Source of the DNA: an uncultured Flavobacteriales bacterium
GTDB lineage: Bacteria; Bacteroidota; Bacteroidia; Flavobacteriales_D; Crocinitomicaceae
Assembly (NCBI GenBank): GCA_903945495.1
Contig: CAJAVU010000018.1
Location: 1-43,228, forward strand
DNA length: 43,228 nt
Direction of reading: 5' to 3'
Positions 23,610 to 32,451 of the stretch are shown piece after piece. The position numbers and the translations under genes are program-made. Below the pieces are notes generated by a model. The model searched no databases. It was not told the DNA's origin and saw only the letters and a program-made list of their open reading frames with translations. Every line of letters starts with the position of its first letter. Position 1 is the stretch's first letter.

Positions 23610-25715
23610 TTATTTATTTTTTTTCTTGCTTGTCAAATTTTTATAAAACGCTTTCATCTCTTTAGATTTGGCATAGTCTACAGCCGTTTTCCCAAAGGCA
23701 TCTTCTTGTGAAAAATTTCCTCCTTTATTTACAATTAGGATGGCAAAATCGGTAAAATTGTTTTTTGTGGCGACATGTAAAACGGTCTGTTGCTCGAAAT
23801 TTAAGTGTGCATTCAAATCCCATTTATATAGCTCAAGACAAATTTGCAATAATTCAACGGAACCAGTTTGTGCGGCCAATAAACTTAATTGTTGTGTTTC
23901 TTGTTCTGACAAAATGGCTTCTGGATATTTATTGATCAACGAAAGCACTTTTGCTAAATCTTTCGCATCAATCATTGTATGCAATTGTTGCATTTCTTTC
24001 GCACGTTCAACTTCACGCTTGTTCAATTCATCTTTGGTCATTGCTCCTTTCGAACGCAAATAATTAAGAATGTCTTGATTGCCTTCTTCAATTGCCAATT
24101 CCATGGCATTTTTTGACCACGTATCTTTTTTATACAAATCGGCTTTGCTTTCAACAAGGAATTGCACCCAAACCAAATCTTGCTTCTCAATTGCTTCGTG
24201 CAACAGCGTTTCACCCATAAAACAAGCGGGCATGTTAACATCTGCTTTGTATTTTACCAAGAAAGCCGCAAATTCTAAATCATTTTTATCCAAGGCAGAA
24301 CACAAATAGGTTTTGCTCCAATTGTCTTTAGCATTAGGATCTCCTCCGTTTTCCAATACGTATTGAATGATTTCTTTGTTGAGATTGTCTGAACGATTAT
24401 TTGAACCATCACGTCCGTCCACTTTTGCGCCTTTTGAATGCAACAATTTGAGTAATTCCAAATCACCTGCTTGAATCGCAACATAGGAAAGATCGGCACC
24501 ATTTATAGTCCTAACTTTCACATCAACTCCTTTGTTAATTAAATCAATGGTTAACGTTTCTACTTTTTCACTTCCTCGATAATAAGAAGTCATCAAGCCA
24601 CTTAAGATGTTCAAACCATTTTTATTTTTTACAAAAACATCAGCTCCTTGCTCAATCAGCAAAAAGATATGTGGTGTATTGTCGCGAAAAGCAGCTTTCA
24701 ATAAAACCGTATTTCCATCTTTGTCAGCGTGATTGATGTTGACTTTTTTCGCTAAATAAATGGAGAAGATTTCTGGAAGTTCGGAACGTTCAGCATAGAA
24801 CAAGGCAGTTTCGCCGTCGGTATTTTGAAATTCTAAATTTTGATTTTCATCTAACAATTGGGTTATCATTCCAGCATTATCGGAACGAAATGAAAGCATC
24901 AACGAATTTTCTTTGTTAGCATTTAGCGAGTTAGGCGATAAACCTAATTTGGTGATGCAATAATCATAGAGTTCCTTACGACCGTTTTTAGCAGCAAGTA
25001 ATAGTGCATTGTTTCCTTGTAAATCTGTTGCGCTAGCAGAAGCACCTTTTGATAAACAATACTCCAATAAAAGTTTGTTTCCAGTTTCAGCACAAATTAA
25101 AAACAGTTCCGAAGTTTGACGATTTAGATCGATGAATTTCTTCCCCAAATCAGTGTATTCAAATAAAGCTGCGTCATAAAATGCTTCGTTTAATGGTGCA
25201 CCGGCCTTCACAAGTTCTAGTGCTATGGCATCAAAATGCTCGTTCATGGCAATTTCAATCGGCGAAACGTAATGCTTTTTGAAAAGTCCTGTTCGACGTT
25301 TTTGTTCAAAAGAGACGGGAAATCCAGCAGCGATTAAGGTTTTCACCATTTCTAGGTTGTTACTTTCCACAGCAGGAATCATTGCTTCTGAATCGTAAAA
25401 CTTGTAGCTTAATAAGGTTTTGACCCAGGCAACATCTCCAAAACTTACGGCATTGTATAAGTTTTCTCGAGAAGTAGCACCTTGTGAAAGTAAATACAAA
25501 ACAATATCTCGGTAATCTTTTGCAACTGCAATATCAATTGCATCTGCTTCGAAGCTATCATCATCGTTAATCGGAGCACCACTTTCTACCAAAATCTTTA
25601 TTTCTTTTAAATTGTTTGCTTTTACGGCAACAATCAAAGGTGTTTCTTCCTCATCAAATTGCGCAATTGAATTGTAAGACACTAAGAGTAGCAATAGAAG
25701 TGCGAAATGTTTCAT
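23610..25715 (-). CDS. Exported ankyrin-repeat protein
   Basis: A 701-residue protein with a signal peptide (MKHFALLLLLLVSYNSIAQ) followed by ankyrin repeats nearly end to end. Repeat cores are easy to see, e.g. ETPLIVAVKANNLKEIKILV, DGNTVLLKAAFRDNTPHIFL, NALLLAAKNGRKELYDYC and GETLLHEAIEKQDLVWVQFL, spaced about 33 residues with some degenerate units. No other domain was found. Ankyrin repeats bind proteins; in this setting the protein should act in the periplasm or at the surface, perhaps as a scaffold. The C-terminus is basic (YKNLTSKKKNK). It is the downstream partner of the 119-aa gene at 25799, but a terminator separates them. Confidence 0.88.
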   Translation of the reverse strand: MKHFALLLLLLVSYNSIAQFDEEETPLIVAVKANNLKEIKILVESGAPINDDDSFEADAIDIAVAKDYRDIVLYLLSQGATSRENLYNAVSFGDVAWVKTLLSYKFYDSEAMIPAVESNNLEMVKTLIAAGFPVSFEQKRRTGLFKKHYVSPIEIAMNEHFDAIALELVKAGAPLNEAFYDAALFEYTDLGKKFIDLNRQTSELFLICAETGNKLLLEYCLSKGASASATDLQGNNALLLAAKNGRKELYDYCITKLGLSPNSLNANKENSLMLSFRSDNAGMITQLLDENQNLEFQNTDGETALFYAERSELPEIFSIYLAKKVNINHADKDGNTVLLKAAFRDNTPHIFLLIEQGADVFVKNKNGLNILSGLMTSYYRGSEKVETLTIDLINKGVDVKVRTINGADLSYVAIQAGDLELLKLLHSKGAKVDGRDGSNNRSDNLNKEIIQYVLENGGDPNAKDNWSKTYLCSALDKNDLEFAAFLVKYKADVNMPACFMGETLLHEAIEKQDLVWVQFLVESKADLYKKDTWSKNAMELAIEEGNQDILNYLRSKGAMTKDELNKREVERAKEMQQLHTMIDAKDLAKVLSLINKYPEAILSEQETQQLSLLAAQTGSVELLQICLELYKWDLNAHLNFEQQTVLHVATKNNFTDFAILIVNKGGNFSQEDAFGKTAVDYAKSKEMKAFYKNLTSKKKNK

Positions 25716-25744
25716 AGTAAAGATTTACAATGGAAAGTTAGAAC

Positions 25745-25776
25745 AAAAAAAAACACCCGCAATAAATACGAGTGTT
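25745..25776 (-). terminator. Terminator of the 119-aa acidic protein gene
   Basis: AACACTCG and CGGGTGTT pair (one T-G) around a nine-base loop and are followed by about eight T on the minus strand. Confidence 0.85.
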
Positions 25777-25798
25777 TCAATATGATGTTAAAAGTGGA

Positions 25799-26158
25799 TT
25801 AATACAATTCCATTTTTAATGCTGTGCGATAATCTTTAATTTCCTCACGGTTGATTTTATGATCTGCATTTTTCAACAAATTCAACAAGTAAAGTAAATT
25901 TTCGTTGTCTTCGATTTCGATAGGATATTCATTTCCTTCTTCATCTTCTTCGTATTGCGCTTGAACATCGAATGCGTTGTTTTCACCAAGGAATTCATAC
26001 GTTAAACGTAGAACTTTCGTCACCAAAGGATCTTGCTCTTTCAAAGCTAGTTCTCTCAATTCTTTTAAATCATCAATCAATTTATCGGCTTCAACTCCTT
26101 TTTTCTCAACCTTCTCGATGATTGCGTCTAACTTCTTATTTGCTGCTGCAATTTTCAT
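25799..26158 (-). CDS. Hypothetical acidic cytoplasmic protein, 119 aa
   Basis: A 119-residue protein without signal peptide or membrane segment. The N-terminal half is helical and charged (IIEKVEKKGVEADKLIDDLKELRELALKEQ, given here in separate pieces: helix 11-20, helix 25-40) and could form a coiled coil. The middle is very acidic (QYEEDEEGNEYPIEIED) and the end helical. I do not recognise a family. It has a good -7 promoter element (26213-26220) and its own terminator, so it is a genuine single-gene unit. Confidence 0.75.
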   Translation of the reverse strand: MKIAAANKKLDAIIEKVEKKGVEADKLIDDLKELRELALKEQDPLVTKVLRLTYEFLGENNAFDVQAQYEEDEEGNEYPIEIEDNENLLYLLNLLKNADHKINREEIKDYRTALKMELY

Positions 26159-26212
26159 AATTCAATACGTTTTCAATAGATAATAAACCCATTACGAGCT
26201 TACTTTCGTATG

Positions 26213-26220
26213 CAAAGGTA
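26213..26220 (-). promoter_or_regulatory. -7 promoter element of the 119-aa protein gene
   Basis: TACCTTTG on the minus strand, consensus fit; -33 TTTG is not evident at normal spacing. Leader of about 50 bases. Confidence 0.55.
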
Positions 26221-26323
26221 AACATCTTCCGAAATATTTGTACAATTTCGATGAAAACCTGAATATTTTTTCGAAATTTGAATGGAAAGTTGTATTTCTT
26301 CTTCGTTTCCAAGATTGAAAAGC

Positions 26324-26331
26324 TATTTTTG
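26324..26331 (+). promoter_or_regulatory. -7 promoter element of the LysE-type exporter gene
   Basis: TATTTTTG fits the consensus. The predicted start is only about 10 bases before the TTG start codon at 26347. Confidence 0.5.
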
Positions 26332-26346
26332 TAAAAAACAAAGGAT

Positions 26347-26997
26347 TTGTTCGAATTAACTATAAAAGGAATTGTAACAGGCTTCATACTCAGCATTATG
26401 ATTGGTCCTGTCTTTTTCGTGATACTTGAAACAAGTATTCGCAGAGGGGTGAAAGCTGCTTTAGCACTTGATTTAGGTGTTTTAATCAGTGATCTTGTCT
26501 ACATTCTTATCGCGTATGTCTTTTATTCTGAAGTTTCAGGATTGATTAATGGCGAGAATAAGGGAATTTTAAAGTTGATTGGTGGAATTCTTTTTGTCAT
26601 TTATGGTGCTTTTACCTATTTCAAAAAACCAAAAGAAGAAAAGGTAGACGAAGTAGGAAACATTGTTCAAAATTCAACCGATTATTTTATGTTGGCACTG
26701 AAAGGATTTTTGTTGAATTTTGCTAATCCACTTGTGATTTTTTATTGGTTTAGTGTAATCACAATGGGAGCCAAGAATTCGGAACATGCAGGAACGAATG
26801 AGAATTCAATTCTCTTTTTCCTAGGTGTTATTCTAATAACTTTCTTTTCGTTTGATTTATTGAAAATTTTGGGTGCTAAAAAATTGCGTCCTCTTGTTAC
26901 AGAAAAATTATTGGTGGCTTTAAATCATTTAATCGGAATTGTATTTTTTGGATTTGGTATTTTTTTAGTGATCCAAGGAATTATCGGTGAAGTGTAA
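26347..26997 (+). CDS. LysE-family amino-acid exporter
   Basis: A 216-residue integral inner-membrane protein with about six transmembrane segments. The N-terminal pattern ITGFILSIMIGPVFFVILETSIRRG-like (residues 9-33; here KGIVTGFILSIMIGPVFF) is typical of LysE/RhtB transporters, which export amino acids or related metabolites by proton exchange. The start is TTG: an in-frame stop lies five codons upstream and no ATG is available before the first membrane segment. The loop after helix 3 (FKKPKEEKVDE) is charged, as usual. The substrate is unknown. Divergent from the 119-aa gene. Confidence 0.85.
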   Translation: MFELTIKGIVTGFILSIMIGPVFFVILETSIRRGVKAALALDLGVLISDLVYILIAYVFYSEVSGLINGENKGILKLIGGILFVIYGAFTYFKKPKEEKVDEVGNIVQNSTDYFMLALKGFLLNFANPLVIFYWFSVITMGAKNSEHAGTNENSILFFLGVILITFFSFDLLKILGAKKLRPLVTEKLLVALNHLIGIVFFGFGIFLVIQGIIGEV

Positions 26998-27039
26998 CAT
27001 TCACGTGTCATCTACTTATATTCTTCAAAGAAAAATTAA

Positions 27040-28749
27040 ATGAAAACGATTATCGCATTTCTTTCACTTTTTGTGTTTTTAACAAGCAATGCTCAAGTGG
27101 TATTGAAAGAAAACTTGACTAAAAAGGCAAATCTTTATTGGGATTTTAATAAAACTCAAATCCAAGCAACCGGTTCTTATTATAAAGATGAGGTGGATGA
27201 AACGACTGACAAACACGGGAAATGGCTGTATTATGATCGTTTGGGTGTTTTGGAAGAAGAGCGCAATTTCTACAAGGAAATGCTTCATGGTAAAGTTGTT
27301 CTGTATTATTCAAACAAAAAACTAAAGCAAGAAGGGTATTTTTATTTAGGCCGTCAAGATTCAGTGTATAGAGAATGGTTTGAAAATGGAAAACTTTCTG
27401 TCGAAGGGAATTATTCATCTGACAAACCAGTTGGAAAATGGACCTATTATTACATGGATGGCTCGAAAAAATCTGAGGAAGAATTAAATGGAGATGTAAA
27501 CCATTTGATCTCTTTTTGGAGCACTGATTCAACGCACAAACAAACCATCACAGACGGAACAGGTATTCTTTCTACGTATTATACAACTGGTAGAGAAAAG
27601 GAATGGTATAATTATAAAGATGGTTTAAAAGATGGACCTTTTGAAGAGTATAGTAGTTATGGCTATATTACCTTATCAGGATTTTTTAAGGAAGGTCAAA
27701 AAGATAGTACTTGGATTTATGCTTATTACACTGGAGACACAGAAAAAATTAGTAACTACAAAAACGGTGTTCTTAACGGAGAATACAAGTATTTCTATGA
27801 TAATGGTCAACTGAATGTTCACGGTTTTTACGAAGATGGTAAGAAAGTTGGCAAATGGGTTTGGTACACGAACAAAGGAACTCGTGATATGGAAGGAACC
27901 TTTGTGAATGATCTACAAGATGGCGATTGGACTTACTGGCATCCTACAGGAGAAGTGTCGTATACTGCACATTACAAAGAAGGATTGAAAATAGGTCAAT
28001 GGACATACTGGTATGTCAATGGACAAAAATTCAAAGAAGGAACGTTTGCCAATGACATGAAAGATGGGGAATGGCAGACATGGTATGAAAATGGAAATTT
28101 ACTCATGAAAGGAACCTATAAGCAAGGTCATGAAGAGGGTGAATGGACGAATTACTGGGAAAATGGAACCTTGAAAAACAAAACCAACTTCAAAAAAGGA
28201 ATCATGAACGGTGATTGGTTGTCAAATTATCCAAGTGGAAAAACGAAATCAACAGGTAAATACGACGACAATTTTAAAGTAGGTGAATGGACAGAATATT
28301 TTGAAAATGGCAAACCAAAAGATGTTGTAACCTACAAAATCTTCAAGGAAAAATCGAAAGTGGATTATGGTTTTATGAAAGACCGCGACCGTGTAGACAG
28401 CAAAAAAGATGGTCATTCAATCTCGTACTCCAGCAAAGACTTTAAAATGACTGAAGAGGGAGATTACAAAGAAGGATTGAAAGACGGAGAATGGATCGCG
28501 TATTTCCCTGGTGGAAGAAACCCAGCAGTTATTTCTAACTACAAGGATGGTGAATTAGATGGAACGATGAAACAATATGACCGCAAAGGAAATTTGTTGC
28601 AGGAAATGGACTACAAGGATGGATTAAAACACGGACGATTCATAGTTTACGATCGTAAAGGAAATATTGCCTTGGAAAAAACCTTCGAATATGGAATGGA
28701 AGTAATCAAAGGTCAAAACAATTCTCCAGGAACTTTTTCGCCAAACTAA
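27040..28749 (+). CDS. Exported MORN-variant (YwqK-type) repeat protein
   Basis: A 569-residue protein with a signal peptide (MKTIIAFLSLFVFLTSNAQ) and about 18-20 MORN-like repeats with a period near 23 residues. Typical units are GKWTYYYMDGSKKSEEE, GDWTYWHPTGEVSY, GQWTYWYVNGQKFKEG and GEWQTWYENGNLLMKG: each has a G-x-W turn followed by NG. Databases often name such proteins 'toxin-antitoxin system YwqK family antitoxin', which is misleading here: the protein is exported and no toxin gene is adjacent. Probably an envelope or surface protein of unknown role. Its stop codon directly abuts the stop codon of the convergent marC gene. Confidence 0.85.
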   Translation: MKTIIAFLSLFVFLTSNAQVVLKENLTKKANLYWDFNKTQIQATGSYYKDEVDETTDKHGKWLYYDRLGVLEEERNFYKEMLHGKVVLYYSNKKLKQEGYFYLGRQDSVYREWFENGKLSVEGNYSSDKPVGKWTYYYMDGSKKSEEELNGDVNHLISFWSTDSTHKQTITDGTGILSTYYTTGREKEWYNYKDGLKDGPFEEYSSYGYITLSGFFKEGQKDSTWIYAYYTGDTEKISNYKNGVLNGEYKYFYDNGQLNVHGFYEDGKKVGKWVWYTNKGTRDMEGTFVNDLQDGDWTYWHPTGEVSYTAHYKEGLKIGQWTYWYVNGQKFKEGTFANDMKDGEWQTWYENGNLLMKGTYKQGHEEGEWTNYWENGTLKNKTNFKKGIMNGDWLSNYPSGKTKSTGKYDDNFKVGEWTEYFENGKPKDVVTYKIFKEKSKVDYGFMKDRDRVDSKKDGHSISYSSKDFKMTEEGDYKEGLKDGEWIAYFPGGRNPAVISNYKDGELDGTMKQYDRKGNLLQEMDYKDGLKHGRFIVYDRKGNIALEKTFEYGMEVIKGQNNSPGTFSPN

Positions 28750-29340
28750 TTAAAACAATGCTTGAAGGTTTGTGGTAAACAATTTAATAGCGATTGCTAA
28801 TAAAATGATACCAAATACTTTTTTCAAGATGGCAATTCCACCTTCGCCAAGCAGATTTTCGATGCGTCTTGTAAGTTTCAGAACAACGTAAACAATGATT
28901 ACGTTGATGATAATTGCAAGTACAATATTGATTTCTTGAAATTCTGCTTTGAGTGAAACTAATGTTGTCATGGTTCCCGCTCCGGCGATAATTGGGAAGG
29001 CTAATGGTACAATGCTGGCAGTTTTTCCACTCATTTCATCGCGGAACAAACGAACCCCCAAAATCATTTCCAAGGCCATTGCAAACAAAATAAATGCACC
29101 AGCAACAGCAAAGGCCTCAATACTTACGCCGAATAATTTTAAGATACTTTCACCAAGAATCAGAAAACCAATCATTATTCCAAAGGACACAAAACTGGTT
29201 CTTACTTCATGCAAAGTTCCAGAAGTTTCTTTCAACTTGATAATAATTGGAACCGACCCAACAATGTCAATCACAGCAAATAAAACGGTTGTGGCCTTGA
29301 AAAGTTCTTGCCAACTGAATGCTTTAAAAAATTCTACCAT
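28750..29340 (-). CDS. MarC-family integral membrane protein
   Basis: A 196-residue inner-membrane protein with about six transmembrane helices. The block VLFAVIDIVGSVPIIIKLK and the later PLAFPIIAGAGTMTTLVSL, with two Pro/Gly-rich half-helix segments, are characteristic of the MarC (UPF0056) family. The family was once linked to multidrug resistance but its role is uncertain. It starts two bases after the stop of purN on the same strand, so the two genes form an operon. Its end has no space for a terminator: the convergent gene's stop touches it. Confidence 0.88.
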   Translation of the reverse strand: MVEFFKAFSWQELFKATTVLFAVIDIVGSVPIIIKLKETSGTLHEVRTSFVSFGIMIGFLILGESILKLFGVSIEAFAVAGAFILFAMALEMILGVRLFRDEMSGKTASIVPLAFPIIAGAGTMTTLVSLKAEFQEINIVLAIIINVIIVYVVLKLTRRIENLLGEGGIAILKKVFGIILLAIAIKLFTTNLQALF

Positions 29341-29342
29341 AA

Positions 29343-29918
29343 TTATTCGGCTAAAAGTGTTTTTTCTATAACGACTGGGAAATAGGAGTGTTCCAAATAA
29401 TGAATTTTCGCCTTCAACGAATCAAGTGTTTCACTACTGTCAATTGTGCAATGAAATTGAGCTAAAAAACGTCCTTCATCAAAATGCTCATTGACTTCAT
29501 GAATGGTAATTCCTGATTGTGCTTCTTTATTTTCAAGAACTGCTCTGTGCACGTTGTCTCCATACATTCCTTTTCCACCATAGTTTGGCAAAAGTGACGG
29601 ATGAATATTAATAATGCAATTTGAATAGCGTTGAATAAAGTCTGCTGGAATCAATTTTAAATAACCTGCAAGAATAACATGTGTAACGGAATATGCCGAA
29701 CACATGGTACTTAAAAAGTGAGCATTCATCGCTTGGTCATTCGAACACATCACCAAATTAATGGATTTAGAAAGAGCAAAGTCTATGATGGGAGAATCTC
29801 TTTTGTTTGTCATTACCAAAACGACTTCAATCGCTTCATGATTTTCAAAATACGTTATAATGTTTTTAGCATTACTTCCGGTTCCGGAGACAAACAAAGC
29901 CAGACGTTTTTTTTCCAT
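29343..29918 (-). CDS. purN: Phosphoribosylglycinamide formyltransferase
   Basis: A 191-residue cytoplasmic enzyme of purine synthesis that transfers a formyl group from 10-formyltetrahydrofolate to GAR. Catalytic residues are all visible: Asn104 and His106 in INIHPSLLP and Asp147 in HEVNEHFDEG. The N-terminal LFVSGTGSNAKNI is the phosphate-binding loop. The length is normal. The promoter is excellent (29923-29952) but only four bases separate the -7 box from the ATG, so the mRNA should be leaderless or nearly so. It forms an operon with marC. Confidence 0.95.
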   Translation of the reverse strand: MEKKRLALFVSGTGSNAKNIITYFENHEAIEVVLVMTNKRDSPIIDFALSKSINLVMCSNDQAMNAHFLSTMCSAYSVTHVILAGYLKLIPADFIQRYSNCIINIHPSLLPNYGGKGMYGDNVHRAVLENKEAQSGITIHEVNEHFDEGRFLAQFHCTIDSSETLDSLKAKIHYLEHSYFPVVIEKTLLAE

Positions 29919-29922
29919 GCGA

Positions 29923-29952
29923 CAAAGTTAGGAAGTATCTATTAGAAACAAA
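29923..29952 (-). promoter_or_regulatory. Promoter of purN-marC
   Basis: On the minus strand TTTG (29949-29952), 18 bases, TAACTTTG (29923-29930). The ATG begins at 29918. The rest of the 284-base gap up to acpP shows no gene; it is AT-rich and holds the acpP promoter. Confidence 0.7.
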
Positions 29953-30140
29953 ACGAAACAGTCAAACTTGTGCTTAAATCAAGGTAAAATTTGATTTTGA
30001 ATACCGCTATTTAGTTTAAATTCAGATAAAATAACTACCTTTTCACCTGTAATTGATAAAATAAATAGGTTGTAAAATTGATTAAACATCAGTAAAACAA
30101 GCAAATACATAACTGAAGAGTGAATTAAGTCAGTAATAAT

Positions 30141-30171
30141 TTTGTTTTTTGACGCATTGTTTTTTTCTTTG
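30141..30171 (+). promoter_or_regulatory. Promoter of acpP-fabF-rnc
   Basis: TTTG at 30141-30144, a 19-base spacer, then TTTCTTTG at 30164-30171 (one mismatch to TAnnTTTG). Leader of about 28 bases with a purine-rich AAAGAGAAG just before the ATG. Confidence 0.6.
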
Positions 30172-30202
30172 CAGCCTGAATTAACCCTTAAAAAGAGAAG
30201 AA

Positions 30203-30439
30203 ATGTCTGATATCAAATCAAAAGTAATATCTATTATCGTAGATAAATTGGGTGTTGAAGAAAGCGAAGTAACAAACGAAGCGTCTTTCACAAACGATCT
30301 AGGAGCTGACTCTTTAGATACAGTAGAATTGATTATGGAATTCGAAAAAGAATTCAATATCGCTATTCCAGATGATCAAGCTGAGAACATCCAAACAGTA
30401 GGTGATGCGGTTTCTTATATCGAAGAGAACGCTAACTAA
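30203..30439 (+). CDS. acpP: Acyl carrier protein
   Basis: A 78-residue acidic protein that carries fatty-acyl chains on a phosphopantetheine arm. The attachment motif [12 protein letters not shown] gives Ser37 as the modified residue. It is the first gene of acpP-fabF-rnc, a common order in bacteria, with 39 bases to fabF. Confidence 0.98.
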   Translation: MSDIKSKVISIIVDKLGVEESEVTNEASFTNDLGADSLDTVELIMEFEKEFNIAIPDDQAENIQTVGDAVSYIEENAN

Positions 30440-30478
30440 TTGAAAAGATAGTTATTTGTTGAACAAAGAAATTCTTCT

Positions 30479-31732
30479 ATGGAATTAAAAAGAGTCGTTG
30501 TTACTGGTATGGGTGCACTAACCCCAATTGGAAACACATTAAGTGAATACTGGGATGCGTTACTAAGTGGAAAAAGCGGTGCTGCTCCAATCAAGCAATT
30601 CGATGCTTCTTTGTTCAAAACACATTTTGCTTGTGAAGTAAAGAACTTCAATGTTGAAGACTTTATGGATCGTAAAGAAGCAAGAAAATTAGATCAATTT
30701 TCGCAGTACGCCCTGGTTTCCGCTTCGGAAGCCATGGCGGATTCTGCTTTACTTGAATCAAATCCGAATTGTGACCGCATTGGTGTGATTTGGGGATCAG
30801 GTATTGGTGGATTAAAAACATTCCAAGATGAATCTCAAAACTTCTTCTCTGGTGATGGAACTCCACGTTTCAACCCGTTCTTCATTCCTAAAATGATTGC
30901 AGATATTGCTGCTGGTCATATTTCAATTAAATACGGTCTTCGCGGACCAAATTACGTTACTGTTTCTGCATGTGCGTCTGCAACCAATGCTATTATCGAT
31001 GCTTACAACCTTATCCGATTAGGAAAAGCGGATGCATTTGTAACTGGTGGTTCGGAAGCAGCTGTAAATGAAATGGGAATGGGTGGTTTCAACGCTTTGA
31101 AAGCACTTTCAACACGTAATGATTCTCCTGAAACAGCTTCTCGTCCATTCGATGTAGATCGTGATGGTTTTGTACTAGGGGAAGGTGCTGGTGCTTTGAT
31201 TCTTGAAGAATACGAGCATGCCATCAAACGTGGTGCAAAAATTTATGCTGAAGTTATTGGAGGTGGAATGTCGGGTGATGCTTATCACATGACAGCGCCA
31301 CATCCAGAAGGATTAGGAGCAAAAAACACAATGATTGCTGCTTTGGAAGATGCGAACATCGAACCAAGTGCAATTGATTATGTAAATGTACACGGTACGT
31401 CTACTCCTTTAGGTGATGTCGCAGAAGTAAAAGCTATTCAGCAAGTATTTGGTGAACATGCGTACAACTTAAACATCAGTTCAACAAAATCGATGACAGG
31501 TCACTTACTTGGTGCTGCTGGTGCTATTGAAGCAATCGCATGTATCATGGCGGTTAAACATGACATCGTTCCCCCAACGATCAACCATTTTACGGATGAT
31601 CCAGAATTAGATAACAAATTGAATTTTACCTTTAATAAGGCTCAAAAACGCACTGTGAATGTAGCACTTTCAAACACCTTTGGTTTTGGTGGTCACAATA
31701 CAAGCGTTATCGTGAAAAAATTTAATGGCTAG
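30479..31732 (+). CDS. fabF: Beta-ketoacyl-ACP synthase II
   Basis: A 417-residue condensing enzyme of fatty-acid elongation. The Cys-His-His triad is visible: Cys165 (VSACASATNA), His305 (NVHGTSTPLGD) and His342 (TKSMTGHLLGAAGA). The length and the C-terminal NTFGFGGHN motif are typical of FabF. It follows acpP. Its last codons overlap a short out-of-frame ATG (31725), and the next gene, rnc, begins within a few bases. Confidence 0.97.
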   Translation: MELKRVVVTGMGALTPIGNTLSEYWDALLSGKSGAAPIKQFDASLFKTHFACEVKNFNVEDFMDRKEARKLDQFSQYALVSASEAMADSALLESNPNCDRIGVIWGSGIGGLKTFQDESQNFFSGDGTPRFNPFFIPKMIADIAAGHISIKYGLRGPNYVTVSACASATNAIIDAYNLIRLGKADAFVTGGSEAAVNEMGMGGFNALKALSTRNDSPETASRPFDVDRDGFVLGEGAGALILEEYEHAIKRGAKIYAEVIGGGMSGDAYHMTAPHPEGLGAKNTMIAALEDANIEPSAIDYVNVHGTSTPLGDVAEVKAIQQVFGEHAYNLNISSTKSMTGHLLGAAGAIEAIACIMAVKHDIVPPTINHFTDDPELDNKLNFTFNKAQKRTVNVALSNTFGFGGHNTSVIVKKFNG

Positions 31733-31737
31733 TTCCT

Positions 31738-32451
31738 CTGAAACTCTCATTATTTCCAAAGAAGCGTAGTGAAAATGAATTAGAATTAATTCGGTTCATT
31801 TTAAAGCGGTTTGGTTACCGCCCCAAAAATATTGCGTTTTTTATTCAAGCAGTAACACACAAATCATTAAGTAATACAACTGATGATAGTTCAAACGAGC
31901 GCCTTGAATTTTTAGGTGATGCAATTCTTGATGCTGTAATTGCCGAGTATTTATTTCAACGCTTCCCGAGTGAAGATGAAGGATATTTAACAAAAATTAA
32001 ATCAAAGGTAGTAAGTAGAAAAACATTGGGTGAAATCGCAGAAACGATGGAGCTTAGAAATGTAATTCGCTATCACAAGGGTCGTTCAATCAATTTGGCA
32101 ACGATCGAAGGAAACGCCTTTGAAGCAATCATGGGAGCCATTTATTTGGATGGCGGTTATGAGGCCGTTAAGAAAAGTGTTCAACACCACATCTTCAGAA
32201 AATACGTTGATCTAAATAGAATATTAGAAGAGGAAATTGATTTTAAATCGAAGCTGTTTATTTGGAGTCAAAAGAAACGCCTGAAATTGGAATTCTTGGT
32301 GTTATCAGAAGACAATGTTGGTGGTGTTTGGAACTATTCAATCATGGTTTCTATTAACAATACAAGTTATGGTCGGGGAACTGGAACTTCCAAAAAAATA
32401 GCGGAACAAGCTGCTGCAAAAGAAACGCTTGAATTGATGGGCGAGATTTAA
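31738..32451 (+). CDS. rnc: Ribonuclease III (start codon uncertain)
   Basis: A double-strand-specific endoribonuclease for rRNA and mRNA processing. The signature NERLEFLGDAILD lies about residues 53-65, the second catalytic patch is GNAFEAIMGAIYLDGGY, and a double-stranded-RNA-binding domain occupies the last ~70 residues (TSYGRGTGTSKKIAEQAAAKE). The coding frame is open from 31726 (after a stop at 31723-31725) and contains no ATG, GTG or TTG before the catalytic domain; the N-terminal LKLSLFPKKRSENELELI looks like a normal RNase III start if CTG at 31738 is used, giving 237 residues. Alternatively translation begins at the ATG at 31725 and shifts +1, or one base is wrong. It ends sharing TTAA with the convergent gene. 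Confidence 0.88.
   Translation: MKLSLFPKKRSENELELIRFILKRFGYRPKNIAFFIQAVTHKSLSNTTDDSSNERLEFLGDAILDAVIAEYLFQRFPSEDEGYLTKIKSKVVSRKTLGEIAETMELRNVIRYHKGRSINLATIEGNAFEAIMGAIYLDGGYEAVKKSVQHHIFRKYVDLNRILEEEIDFKSKLFIWSQKKRLKLEFLVLSEDNVGGVWNYSIMVSINNTSYGRGTGTSKKIAEQAAAKETLELMGEI

Noticed and set aside
23461-23646. 61-codon plus-strand open frame after the nuclease gene
   Set aside because: It runs through the hairpin and into the ankyrin gene's end; low-complexity product, no support.
27040-28749. Toxin-antitoxin system (YwqK 'antitoxin')
   Set aside because: The protein is an exported repeat protein and no toxin-like gene is adjacent; the name is a database label, not evidence.
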